A stretch of 61,879 nucleotides of DNA from the NCBI GenBank assembly GCA_029863645.1, contig JAOTVA010000011.1, positions 1-61,879 on the forward strand. Reading direction: 5' to 3'. Each line of letters begins with the position of its first letter. Positions within the stretch are counted from its first letter, which is position 1. This document shows positions 42,711 through 51,032 of the stretch, piece after piece. Under the pieces are notes generated by a model. The model saw only the letters and a program-made list of their open reading frames with translations. It ran no database searches and had not been told where the DNA came from. The position numbers and the translations under genes were made by a program. Origin of the DNA: Gemmatimonadota bacterium (lineage in GTDB: Bacteria > Gemmatimonadota > Gemmatimonadetes > Longimicrobiales > Gaopeijiaceae).

Positions 42711-43169
42711 CTACTGAGGTACGCGCCTCCACACGACATCGGCTGGATTTCTGAGGCGGGCCGTGCCATCCGGCAGCAGGTGTAGCTCGAGCAAGGCCAT
42801 GCCCTCCGGAGTTGAGTACGAGAGCTGGTACGCGACGAAGTCCACTGAATCTGTGCGCCTGAGTTCCGTCACCGTATAGAGTGCGGGGTCTCCCGCTGCC
42901 CCGAGTCGCAACTCGACCTCGTCCTCGAGAATCACCATGGCACGGTCCTGGTACCGCGGGTCCGACGACTGCCAGGTGCCGATGATCTCAGCGGGGAATG
43001 AATCGAGCACGTTCGGGTCGGGCCCGACCAGCCTCGATGTGACCCAGAACGCCGCCACTGCTGCTGCGACGACCAGACCGCGTCTAAGAAGCTGCGCCTG
43101 CCTGTTTCGTTTCTGCTCCGAAAGATGGCTCGCGCCTGTCATCTCCGGGACGTCCCCGTACCTATTCGA
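42711..43169 (-). CDS. Hypothetical membrane-anchored protein
   Basis: A 152-residue protein with a short N-terminal cytoplasmic part, one TM (LLRRGLVVAAAVAAFWVTSRL, about 30-47) and a beta-rich C-terminal domain (FPAEIIGTWQSSDPRYQDRAMVILEDE). It ends NPADVVWRRVPQ. I start at ATG 43169, which overlaps the HD-GYP gene by 8 bases, so it is probably the third gene of the pseudopilin / HD-GYP transcript; ATG 43139 is an alternative. No family is recognised. The gap to the convergent pdhC is 18 bases. Confidence 0.65.
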   Translation of the reverse strand, partial: SNRYGDVPEMTGASHLSEQKRNRQAQLLRRGLVVAAAVAAFWVTSRLVGPDPNVLDSFPAEIIGTWQSSDPRYQDRAMVILEDEVELRLGAAGDPALYTVTELRRTDSVDFVAYQLSYSTPEGMALLELHLLPDGTARLRNPADVVWRRVPQ

Positions 43170-45261
43170 CATTGGCATGCAGCTCCTGGCCGGAACGGTG
43201 GACCTCGCCGCCGGCACGCATCATTTCCAGGAAGATCTGGACCAGCTCCGGGTCGAACGCACTACCTGCCCCGTCACGGATGTGCTCGAGCACGAAGTCC
43301 TTGGGGAGGGCTGCACGGTACGGCCGGGGGGACTGCATCGCGTCGTATACATCCGCGAGCGAGAGTATCCGAGCCAGATAGGGGATCTCGGTCCCGGCCA
43401 AGCCATCCGGGTAGCCGCTCCCGTCCCATTGTTCGTGATGATGCCGGACGATCGGTATCAGGGGCCTGAACACCCTGATCGGTAGGAGGATACGTGCTCC
43501 GATAGCCGGGTGTGCCTCGACTGACCGTCGCATTTGCTCGTCGAGCTTGCCTGCGTAATCGAGTACCTCCGACGGGACGCCGATCTTGCCGATATCGTGC
43601 AGTAGTCCGCCCCTGTGCAGCAGGTCGCGCTGTTCCATCGACAACTCGAGGCGGTCCGCGAGCGCAACTGCGAGCTCGCTGACCCGCTCGGAGTGCCCGG
43701 CGGTCCACTTCGACTTGGCATCGATCGCGATGGCGAGAGCGCGCAGGGCCTCCCAACCCATCTCCACCGTCTCGCGTCGCAGGCGCAACTCGTTCAGTGC
43801 CAGGGCGGTCTGGTGGAGAAGTTGGAGGATCTGCGCCACGTCATCATCTGTCCACGTCGCGTCAGCGCCCATCTCGAGTGCGACCACGCCCACTGATGTG
43901 CCTTGGACAGCCAAGGGGGCGATGAAGACCTGGCCGCCATCCCGACCGACGTCAGCGGCCAAGAACACCTCGGGCACGCGGTTGGGCGTCACGAACCGAT
44001 AGGGAGTCGACTCTTTCAACCAGGGGAGCCCGCCAGGGAGCGTCTCCTGAGGTGGGCCCGCGAGCGACAGCTTGCCGTCGTCCCTCCGGAAGAGGATGCT
44101 GAGGCCGTCCAAGCCAGGGTCGAACAGCAACAAAGCGGATCTGGTGACTGGCAGCAGCTCGCTGATTCCGCCCAAGAGCGCGCGTGTGGCGGCCGTGGCG
44201 TCACTCTCTTCGATGATGGCACGGTCGATCCCGGCTCGAGCCTCGATCAGGCGGAACTGCCGGGAGAGACGGTCGGCCATTGAGTTGAACGAGGAGGCGA
44301 GCTGGCCGAACTCATCGTTGCCTTCCACCTCGACCCGAGCGGTGAGGTCTCGTTGGGCGAACCGCTCAGTTCCGGAAGAAAGCTTGACCAGGGGCTCCAT
44401 GGTCTTTCGCACCAAGAAGTTAGCCAGCAGCAATACGAGACCTACGCCAATTACGAGCGCCAGGGGCAGGTTATAGGCGAGGCTGGCCACGGGCGCGTAC
44501 ACCGCCTCTCTCGACTCGCTCACCACGATGATCCACTCGGGCACGCCGAACGACGATCGCAGATACACGGTCCGCCACGCCACGACCTCACTGCCGGCGC
44601 GGGAGGAGGTCACCCCGTCCACACCCGAGCGATTCGAGCGGGTCGGGACGGCGCCCGGAAGTTCGCTCTCCGCACCTCGCTTGCAGGCCAGTGGGCGAGA
44701 CTCGGCGTCCAGAATGCACAGGTCGTACACACGAGGGTCATCCGCGAGGATGAGCGCCGCCTGCCACAACGAGTCTGCCACGACGTCGACCCAAATCACC
44801 CGCCCGGCACTCGCTGACGGGACGCCCAGATGCACGTCTGGCCTGCCAGCGCCCGTGACGGTCCTGAGCACTGGAGCGCCCGCCGACAGCCGCACCCGCT
44901 CGGCTTCCGAAAGAGCAGGCACTGAGCCGACCGATCCCAGGACTGCCAAGCGGAGCCCATTCTCCTCCACTGCCAGTCCGTCGACGGTCCCGATCAGCGC
45001 CCTGTCGGAACCGTCCGGGGCAAGTAGGACGTCTTCGACCGCCCCGCCCCAAGCGGCCGCAGCAACGAGCTGGTGGAGCAGGATCTGCACCGAGCCGTCC
45101 AGAAGCTGAGCCAACTGCGCCTCACTCTGCTCGGTGAGCTGAGTAGACACAGCGCGGTAACTCAGCCCGGCGAGGAGCATCACTGGCACGATCGCCCCAA
45201 TGAAGAAGAGCGCCAGGATCCTAGCAGCCACCTTCGTTCGAAACAGATCGGCGCGGAACAC
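43162..45261 (-). CDS. HAMP-GAF-HD-GYP sensor protein (c-di-GMP phosphodiesterase)
   Basis: A membrane receptor predicted to hydrolyse cyclic di-GMP. TM1 lies at about residues 12-34. A periplasmic sensor of about 220 residues follows, TM2 is near 255-278, and HAMP (LVKLSSGTERFAQRDLTARVEVEGNDEFGQLASSFNSM) follows. A GAF-like domain spans about 340-490. The HD-GYP domain has HSERVSELA, HDIGK near residue 555 and DGSGYPDG near 615. All HD metal residues and the GYP loop are intact, so activity is expected. Start GTG 45261, with AGGAG inside the end of the pseudopilin gene. The signal is unknown. Confidence 0.92.
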   Translation of the reverse strand: MFRADLFRTKVAARILALFFIGAIVPVMLLAGLSYRAVSTQLTEQSEAQLAQLLDGSVQILLHQLVAAAAWGGAVEDVLLAPDGSDRALIGTVDGLAVEENGLRLAVLGSVGSVPALSEAERVRLSAGAPVLRTVTGAGRPDVHLGVPSASAGRVIWVDVVADSLWQAALILADDPRVYDLCILDAESRPLACKRGAESELPGAVPTRSNRSGVDGVTSSRAGSEVVAWRTVYLRSSFGVPEWIIVVSESREAVYAPVASLAYNLPLALVIGVGLVLLLANFLVRKTMEPLVKLSSGTERFAQRDLTARVEVEGNDEFGQLASSFNSMADRLSRQFRLIEARAGIDRAIIEESDATAATRALLGGISELLPVTRSALLLFDPGLDGLSILFRRDDGKLSLAGPPQETLPGGLPWLKESTPYRFVTPNRVPEVFLAADVGRDGGQVFIAPLAVQGTSVGVVALEMGADATWTDDDVAQILQLLHQTALALNELRLRRETVEMGWEALRALAIAIDAKSKWTAGHSERVSELAVALADRLELSMEQRDLLHRGGLLHDIGKIGVPSEVLDYAGKLDEQMRRSVEAHPAIGARILLPIRVFRPLIPIVRHHHEQWDGSGYPDGLAGTEIPYLARILSLADVYDAMQSPRPYRAALPKDFVLEHIRDGAGSAFDPELVQIFLEMMRAGGEVHRSGQELHANVE

Positions 45262-45263
45262 TG

Positions 45264-45731
45264 TTAGTACTCCTGCGCAATGCCGACGAAGCCGCCATCG
45301 TTGGCCCGCACGATGTCGTCTCGGCTGCGGGCAGCGTTGAGCGGTGGCATACTCGCACCGTCAGGGCCGACGCTGTAGAGGTCGAAGTCGGAATTGATCG
45401 GGACCAGGAAGCGATCTTTTCGGAGCTGCCCGATGCTGGCTCCCTGCACGCGCAGATATCGGTACGGCCTGCCCCATGGGTCGGCTAATCCGTCCCAGTT
45501 CACCTGAGCGAGGGACGTGGGGTAGCTCGAATTCTCCAGGAAGTACTCCTGGCAGGCCTGCTGAATGACGGTGATGTCCCCGATCGCTTTCACCACGCGC
45601 GCACGTTCCACCGCGCGCTGAAGGTTCGGGATGGCCAAGGCCGCGAGCGCACCCAGGATGACAGCGACGATGAGCAGCTCGATGAGCGTGAACCCTGCTC
45701 GCACATCTCCGATTGGATGGTCGCGACGCAA
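45264..45731 (-). CDS. Type II secretion pseudopilin, GspG-like
   Basis: A 155-residue pseudopilin. The prepilin site is GFTLIELLIVAVILGALAALAIPNL, with cleavage after Gly13 and the +5 Glu. The C-terminal half has DPWGRPYRYL and ends DDIVRANDGGF, the calcium-loop-like end of major pseudopilins. The start is uncertain: TTG 45731 (13-residue leader) is used here, but GTG 45704 (four-residue leader) is possible. No other secretion genes are next to it; it is followed two bases later by the HD-GYP gene, which may share its mRNA. Confidence 0.85.
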   Translation of the reverse strand: MRRDHPIGDVRAGFTLIELLIVAVILGALAALAIPNLQRAVERARVVKAIGDITVIQQACQEYFLENSSYPTSLAQVNWDGLADPWGRPYRYLRVQGASIGQLRKDRFLVPINSDFDLYSVGPDGASMPPLNAARSRDDIVRANDGGFVGIAQEY

Positions 45732-45942
45732 TCAAATTTCCCGCGCGGGTGGGAATAGCCAACACGATGCGTCCGTGCGATCCGTGACGCAATGAACACG
45801 CTGCCAACCTCAGGGGCGCCACGCACCCTGCCAGCTGACTGGCTGCGCCGATGCCGCACGTACATATTGAGGTCTGTCTGCGGCCCCACAGCCGCACGGA
45901 AACAGTCTCCGATAAGCGCCGTATACCAAGTAGGAGGGCCAG

Positions 45943-47010
45943 ATGACCGCGAATCTCCCACACCGGACCGTATCTACGCTCTGCATGGGAGCTGCGATGT
46001 TGACGTCGGCAATTTTGCCCTCGTCGTCCGCCGCACAGGCCCGGGCGGCCAGCTCTTCCGAGTGGCAGGTGCCAATGACCGCGTTCGGGCAGCCCGACCT
46101 GCAGGGGAACTGGACGAACGCTACGCTTACTCCGCTTTCGAGGCGAGCGGGCCAGCCCGCGGTCCTCTCGCCGGAGCAGGTCGCGCAGATCGAGTCAGGA
46201 GCTGCCGAGGCGGTGAACGAGGCAATCAACGAGCCAAGCGACCCCGACCGGCCGCTTCCTCCTGGCGGTGACAATCCGGTGTGCATCGACTCGGGCACGA
46301 CCTGTTACAATGAGGTCTATCGCGATCCCGGCGACCGCGTTGCCGTGATCAACGGAGAGGCGAGGAGCTCGATCCTGACACGCCCTGCCGACGGCCGAGT
46401 GCCGGCACTCACACCGGCCGCGCAATCGATCCTCGCCGAGATGCGAGCCTTCAGCAGCCAATTCGGGCAGTTCGATCACCCCGAGGTCCGTCCGCTTGCC
46501 GAGCGGTGCATCGTCTCGTTCGGATCCAATGCCGGGCCACCGATGCTGCCGAATTATTGGTACAACAACAACTACACCATCGTGCAGAGTCCGGATGCCA
46601 TCATGATCATGACGGAGATGGTGCACGACGTTCGGATCATCCGTCTGGGTGAGCCCAAGCCGCTACCAGAGGACATGCAACCGTATTTCGGGGACTCGTG
46701 GGGGCACTGGGAGGGGAACACGCTGGTGGTCGAGACGACGAACATCAATCCGGAGAATGCCTTCCAGGGTGTTCCGTTCTCAGCGCAGGGGAAAGTTGTC
46801 GAGCGCTTCACCCGGACTGACGACGCCACCATCGAGTACGGGTTCACCATCGACGACCCGGAACGCTACGCGGAGCCCTGGGGCGGAGAGCTGCCCTTCC
46901 GGCGCCTGGACGACCTCGTCTACGAGTACTCCTGTCACGAGGGGAACTATGCACTCGAGGGCGTGCTCCGTGGCGCACGCTTCGACGAGAATAGCGAGAC
47001 GCGCCGATAA
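45943..47010 (+). CDS. Secreted protein of unknown function
   Basis: A 355-residue protein with a signal peptide (RTVSTLCMGAAMLTSAILPSSSAAQ). The mature region opens FGQPDLQGNWTNATLTPL. It contains a central aromatic/Asn-rich block (MLPNYWYNNNYTIVQSPD, DSWGHWEGNTLVVETTN) and ends with ERYAEPWGGELPFRRLDDLVYEYSCHEGNYALEG. This matches a widespread family of secreted proteins in Acidobacteria and Proteobacteria that has no assigned function, often named only by its GNW.. / GHWEGDTLVV pattern. AGGAGG precedes ATG 45943. It is convergent with the SET gene, with a strong hairpin between. Confidence 0.75.
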   Translation: MTANLPHRTVSTLCMGAAMLTSAILPSSSAAQARAASSSEWQVPMTAFGQPDLQGNWTNATLTPLSRRAGQPAVLSPEQVAQIESGAAEAVNEAINEPSDPDRPLPPGGDNPVCIDSGTTCYNEVYRDPGDRVAVINGEARSSILTRPADGRVPALTPAAQSILAEMRAFSSQFGQFDHPEVRPLAERCIVSFGSNAGPPMLPNYWYNNNYTIVQSPDAIMIMTEMVHDVRIIRLGEPKPLPEDMQPYFGDSWGHWEGNTLVVETTNINPENAFQGVPFSAQGKVVERFTRTDDATIEYGFTIDDPERYAEPWGGELPFRRLDDLVYEYSCHEGNYALEGVLRGARFDENSETRR

Positions 47011-47024
47011 GGGACGGAGGTGAT

Positions 47025-47047
47025 GCGGTCGGCTAGTCGCCGACCGC
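47025..47047. terminator. Bidirectional terminator-like hairpin
   Basis: GCGGTCGGC, a 5-base loop and GCCGACCGC form a perfect 9-base-pair stem between the convergent secreted-protein and SET-domain genes. The SET stop codon is in the loop. No U-tract is seen on either strand. Confidence 0.5.
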
Positions 47048-47431
47048 GACCTCTCCGAGGACGACGCCGATGGCGCGCGTTTCCATGTCGAACGATCGAT
47101 AGTCGCACGTGAGTTCCTCGCCGACGCAAATCGCGCGGTTCGTCACCGTGTACGCCCCCTCGGGGTCATCGCAGTTCGGGTCGTCCGAGTGGTTCATGTA
47201 CTTCGCGTTGTCGCCGCAAAGGACATAGACGCCCGACTCCTCCTGGTACACGTAGTGGCGCATCCGCGACTGGTACGGCTCAGGAAAGCGTTCCAGGTCA
47301 GCCGGGTCGATGCGCCAGTCGACGCCTTCGGTGTACTCCCAGATGACGCTTCCGGCCGAAAGGCGTGTGGCAGCGAAAAGCCCCACGCCCGCGATCGGAC
47401 TTGGGGCCACGTACGTAGGCACGCGCAGCAT
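47033..47431 (-). CDS. SET-domain protein, predicted lysine methyltransferase
   Basis: A 132-residue single SET domain. It has GVGLFA (residues 15-20), YMNHSDDPNC (78-87) with the NHS core, and GEELTCDY (104-111) with the catalytic-type Tyr. No pre-SET or post-SET zinc cysteines are present, as in bacterial SET proteins. Target and partner are unknown. Start ATG 47431; the frame is open to 47575 but that stretch is basic and uninformative. It follows the CADD-type gene on the same strand, with two hairpins between them. Confidence 0.85.
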   Translation of the reverse strand: MLRVPTYVAPSPIAGVGLFAATRLSAGSVIWEYTEGVDWRIDPADLERFPEPYQSRMRHYVYQEESGVYVLCGDNAKYMNHSDDPNCDDPEGAYTVTNRAICVGEELTCDYRSFDMETRAIGVVLGEVAVGD

Positions 47432-47486
47432 GCTGTCGATTTTCGCACTTCGGGTTCCCCGCTTCCCTCGGCGAAGCGAAACCCAT

Positions 47487-47504
47487 GGAGGTCTCGCGAC
47501 CTCC
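47487..47504. repeat. Inverted repeat downstream of the CADD gene
   Basis: GGAGGTC, a 4-base loop and GACCTCC, in the 181-base gap between the CADD-type and SET genes. It has no U-tract. It may be a terminator remnant or an mRNA structure for the SET gene. Confidence 0.35.
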
Positions 47505-47544
47505 GGTCTCCGTCTGTGCGAAGGTACCCGGCGAGGCGGATCCA

Positions 47545-47572
47545 TCGGCCGCACCCGTCTAGGTGCGGCCGA
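47545..47572 (-). terminator. Strong hairpin after the CADD-type gene
   Basis: TCGGCCGCACC and GGTGCGGCCGA pair perfectly over 11 bases with a 6-base loop, 40 bases past the CADD stop. The stem is strong, but no run of U follows on the minus strand, so termination is likely but not the textbook form. Confidence 0.5.
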
Positions 47573-47612
47573 CAAATATCACAACGGTCCAGGCGCGATC
47601 CAATAGCCCCGT

Positions 47613-48293
47613 CTACGCTGCTTCGATGCCCGCCTCTGAGCAGACGCCGTCCAGCAGCCCCCAATAGGCGTCCAGAGCTTCTCTGGTGGCATCTCTCAGC
47701 TCGCTTGGCTCAACGCCCGCCTGCAGGCACGCCGCGAGGGCGTCACGCTCTCCCTGACGGTGGCGCACGTCGGCCGCTTCGTGCACCTCGAAGTACTCGA
47801 GCGTCGACGGCTCTTCCACGCCGTAGTGATCCCGCAACCCAGCGAGCTTCGTGCAGGAGACCTCAGGCTGCTGGGACTCGTACGCATAAAGCGCCGCCAA
47901 CCCGGACGCCAAGCTCTTGTCGGCGAGACCCTTGAAGGTCGTGACCATCGCCTCGGCCGCGGCATGCGGTGCCGAGTCGGTCACCTGGTCCCGCTCGACC
48001 CCAAGGCCGGCCGCGAAGGCGAGCCACAGCTCGTCGTGCGGAGCCGGGTTGCCGCGCTCGTCCGCGAGGTTGTCCAAGAGTTCGGCACGAATCTCCGGGA
48101 TCTCAGTCTTGTCGATCGCTGACTCGAGGTACTCCGGAAACGCGCGAACGTGCGGGTAGTAGATGCGAGCGTACGTCGCCAACTGATCGCGCGTCAGTGT
48201 GCCCTCTTCCCACGCCTGGTAAAACGGGTGCTGCAAGATCGACCGCTGGCGGATCATTGCGTCCAGCTCGTCTAAAACGTCAGTGGATGCCAT
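47613..48293 (-). CDS. CADD family diiron protein (predicted p-aminobenzoate synthesis)
   Basis: A 226-residue haem-oxygenase-fold protein closely patterned on Chlamydia CADD, a self-sacrificing enzyme that makes p-aminobenzoate for folate from its own Tyr. Residues match by spacing: Tyr25 (CADD Tyr27) in HPFYQAW; the iron ligands Glu79, His86, Glu139, His171, Asp175 and His178; and Lys149 (CADD Lys152). The stretch LYAYESQQPEV is a family hallmark. AAGGAAG precedes ATG 48293. Function is inferred from family; whether it replaces PabABC here cannot be told without the rest of the genome. Confidence 0.88.
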   Translation of the reverse strand: MASTDVLDELDAMIRQRSILQHPFYQAWEEGTLTRDQLATYARIYYPHVRAFPEYLESAIDKTEIPEIRAELLDNLADERGNPAPHDELWLAFAAGLGVERDQVTDSAPHAAAEAMVTTFKGLADKSLASGLAALYAYESQQPEVSCTKLAGLRDHYGVEEPSTLEYFEVHEAADVRHRQGERDALAACLQAGVEPSELRDATREALDAYWGLLDGVCSEAGIEAA

Positions 48294-48464
48294 GTGAGAC
48301 TGCTTCCTTTCTAGGCTATCGAATCGGTCGCCGTGGCGACGTTGCAGCCTAAGGTAATAACGACGCCACCTGCTGGGTGTGCCCTACGCGGCGTTGTCGC
48401 GCACAGAGCGCGTGGGTAACATGCCCGGCTCACGCTTGGCGGGCGTCCGAGGCGGGAGCGACGA

Positions 48465-49853
48465 GTGACCCCAGTCCTTCTTGGCATCTTCGGCTATATC
48501 CTGGCGCAGTTCGCGATCGGGATCTTCGTGTCGCGACGCATTGCCACGGAGGCCGATTACCTGGTCGCCGGTCGCTCGCTGGGACCCGTGGTCGCGACCT
48601 TCACCGTGTTCGCGACGTGGTTCGGCGCGGAGACCTGTATCGCGGCGGCGGGCGCGGTCTATGAGCGGGGCTTCGCCGGAGGGTCGGCCGATCCGTTCGG
48701 ATATGCGCTCTGCGTGATCCTGACTGGGCTCGTGTTCGCCATCCCGCTATGGCGACTGAAGCTCACGACGATCGCCGACCTGTTCCGCCTTCGCTACGAC
48801 GCCTCGGTGGAGCGGCTGGCGGTACTGCTCATCGTACCGACTTCGTTGTTCTGGGCCGCGGCCCAGATTCGGGCCTTCGGCCAAGTGGTCGCCTCGGCCT
48901 CTGGGTTCGAGCTCCAGCTGACGATTACGTTCGCCGCCCTGGTGGTGGTCACCTACACGATGTTCGGGGGGCTTCTCGCCGACGCCTGGACCGATCTGGT
49001 GCAGGGCATTGCGCTCATCGTGGGGCTCGTGGCGCTCACCTGGGTGGTATTCCGCACCGAGGGGTTTCAACCCTTCGTCGGTATCGACCCGGGCTTGCTC
49101 AACCCGCTGGGCTCGGAGCCTCGTCCGTGGCTCGAGATCGCGGAGGACTGGGCGATCCCTGTCGTGGGGTCGATGGTTGCTGCAGAGTTGGTCGCGCGCA
49201 TTCTTGCAGCGCGCTCGGGCGCTATCGCTCGGAACGCTACGGTAGTGGCCGGCGTGTCCTATCTGATGGTGGGGCTCATGCCTGTCGGGCTGGGCCTCGC
49301 GGGAGCCGCGCTGCTCCCGGGCTTGGCCGAGCCCGAGCAGATCTTGCCCTTATTGGCGCAGCAATACTTGCCGACTGCGCTTTACATCCTCTTCGCCGGC
49401 GGACTCGTATCGGCCATCCTGTCGACCGTCGACAGCGCTTTGCTGATGGCGGGCGGACTCGTGTCTCACAATGTCATCGTGCAGGTCCGGCCTGGCATGA
49501 GTGAGCGCGCCAAAGTTCGAGTCGCGAGGGGCGCGGTGGCCGTGTTCGGAGCGCTGGCGTACGTGCTGGCTCTTCGGGCGGACCGAGTGTATGAGCTCGT
49601 CGAGGAAGCGTCCGCCTTCGGCAGCGCTGGCATGGTCACAGTGGTCGTATTCGGGCTCTTCACCGGCATCGGCGGGAGGGCGAGCGCCCTTTCTGCCATG
49701 CTCGTCGGTGTCGTGATGTGGATCGTCGGAGCGCACGTGGCCGAATGGCCTTACCCGTACCTGACCTCTCTCGCCGCGGCAACCGCGGCTTACCTGACGG
49801 CGGCCGTTCTGGGGTCAGCCGCAACGCGGAGCCTTGAGCCGCAGGAAGCCTAG
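48465..49853 (+). CDS. Sodium:solute symporter family protein
   Basis: A 462-residue transporter with about 13 TMs. Family features are VAGRSLGPVVATFTVFATWFGAETCIAAAGAVYERGF in TM1-2, TYTMFGGLLADAWTDLVQG, which resembles the SSS family signature (GG.AV...D..Q), and SAILSTVDSALL in the inverted repeat. The substrate (sugar, proline, acetate or other) cannot be told. GTG start. It ends next to the convergent GNAT gene with one base between the stops. Confidence 0.9.
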   Translation: MTPVLLGIFGYILAQFAIGIFVSRRIATEADYLVAGRSLGPVVATFTVFATWFGAETCIAAAGAVYERGFAGGSADPFGYALCVILTGLVFAIPLWRLKLTTIADLFRLRYDASVERLAVLLIVPTSLFWAAAQIRAFGQVVASASGFELQLTITFAALVVVTYTMFGGLLADAWTDLVQGIALIVGLVALTWVVFRTEGFQPFVGIDPGLLNPLGSEPRPWLEIAEDWAIPVVGSMVAAELVARILAARSGAIARNATVVAGVSYLMVGLMPVGLGLAGAALLPGLAEPEQILPLLAQQYLPTALYILFAGGLVSAILSTVDSALLMAGGLVSHNVIVQVRPGMSERAKVRVARGAVAVFGALAYVLALRADRVYELVEEASAFGSAGMVTVVVFGLFTGIGGRASALSAMLVGVVMWIVGAHVAEWPYPYLTSLAAATAAYLTAAVLGSAATRSLEPQEA

Positions 49854-49854
49854 G

Positions 49855-50997
49855 CTACGTACGCGCGCCTGGGAGTTCCTTCTCGTAGATGCGCCACCGC
49901 TTGTACGCCTCGGCGCCCATGGCCTCGAGCGGCCGGACAATCGCCTCGTTGTCATCCAGTAGCCACGACGCCTCGCCCCCTTCCGTTCCGATCTCCTGCC
50001 CTCGTCGCGAGGCCTCATACACGAAGAGGGGAAAGAGGCCCCGGTTCCGATACTCCGTGGTGAGTCCGAGCAGAATGATGCGACCGAACACCAGCTTTCT
50101 CGTTCCCAACAGGAGGCGGACGATGTTCCAGGGCCACAAGCGGCCGGAAGGCATGTGCTTGAGCACCCGGTTCACGTCGTGCGCAATCAGCATGAAGCCG
50201 ACGACCCCGTCCTCGGTCTCGGCCACGAAAGAGACGTCGGGGGCGAGGACCATCTTGAGGTCCTTGGCCGTGTGCCAGAACTCCTCCCACGAGGGGGGGA
50301 CGAATCCCCAGTTACCTTCCCACGCCTCGTTGTACAGCGTGAGCACCTTACGTGCCTCCTGCTGCAACGTGCTCACGTCGAGACGTCGAAACGTCACACC
50401 GGTCTTTCGTCGTGTCCGCTCTGCCAAGCGACGCACCCGGTCCGGCACGGCGAGCTTGTCCCCTGCCTCGAGGTAGTAGCCCAGCAGGTCTTGAACCTTC
50501 GCGTACCCGCACGACTCGATGAGGTCGGCGTAGTACGGTGGATTCCAGGGCGTCATGAGGGTGGGGGGTGTTTCGAACCCGTCCACGAGCAGTCCACACT
50601 CGTGATTCATCGAAGGATTCATCGGACCCCTCGTCTGCTCCAGCTCCCGCGACGAGAGCCACCCTTCGGCGGCGTCGAAGAGCGCCGTGGCGGCGTCCGG
50701 ATCGTCCAGGCATTCGAAGAACCCGAAGAAGCCCACGCGGTCCTCATGGTGCCGATTGTGCCATCGGTTCTCGATGGCTGCGATCCTGCCGATGACCGCG
50801 CGCCCCCGGGTGGCAATGAAGAGCGCTCGCTCTGCTTCCGCGTAGAAAGGGTTGCCACGCGTGTCCAATGCGTCTCGCACTGCGGCCCGGAGCGGTGGCA
50901 CCCAGGGAGTGCCCCGACCTCCTTGAACGCGCCAGGCCACGTCGACGAAGCGCGAGACCCCCCGCCGACCCTCCACCTGCTCGACTGTTACCGACAT
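49855..50997 (-). CDS. GNAT-superfamily acyltransferase-like protein (YghO-type)
   Basis: A 380-residue protein resembling YghO-like tandem GNAT proteins. There is an N-terminal half with VPPLRAAVRDALD and GFFECLDDPDAATALFDAAEGWL, and a C-terminal GNAT half with VVGFMLIAHDVNRVLKHM and EYRNRGLFPLFVYEAS (acetyl-CoA loop R/Q-x-x-G-x-G/A variant NRGLF). No TM is clear. The substrate is unknown. It follows the glycosyltransferase gene by 35 bases on the same strand and is likely cotranscribed, so it may modify a glycan or lipid. Confidence 0.72.
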   Translation of the reverse strand: MSVTVEQVEGRRGVSRFVDVAWRVQGGRGTPWVPPLRAAVRDALDTRGNPFYAEAERALFIATRGRAVIGRIAAIENRWHNRHHEDRVGFFGFFECLDDPDAATALFDAAEGWLSSRELEQTRGPMNPSMNHECGLLVDGFETPPTLMTPWNPPYYADLIESCGYAKVQDLLGYYLEAGDKLAVPDRVRRLAERTRRKTGVTFRRLDVSTLQQEARKVLTLYNEAWEGNWGFVPPSWEEFWHTAKDLKMVLAPDVSFVAETEDGVVGFMLIAHDVNRVLKHMPSGRLWPWNIVRLLLGTRKLVFGRIILLGLTTEYRNRGLFPLFVYEASRRGQEIGTEGGEASWLLDDNEAIVRPLEAMGAEAYKRWRIYEKELPGART

Positions 50998-51032
50998 CCG
51001 GTGATTCCCGTGCGCAGAGTGCGGGGCCCTCG

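Noticed and set aside
45740-45749. Palindrome CCCGCGCGGG upstream of the pseudopilin gene
   Set aside because: GC palindromes of this size are expected by chance at this base composition; no second copy nearby.
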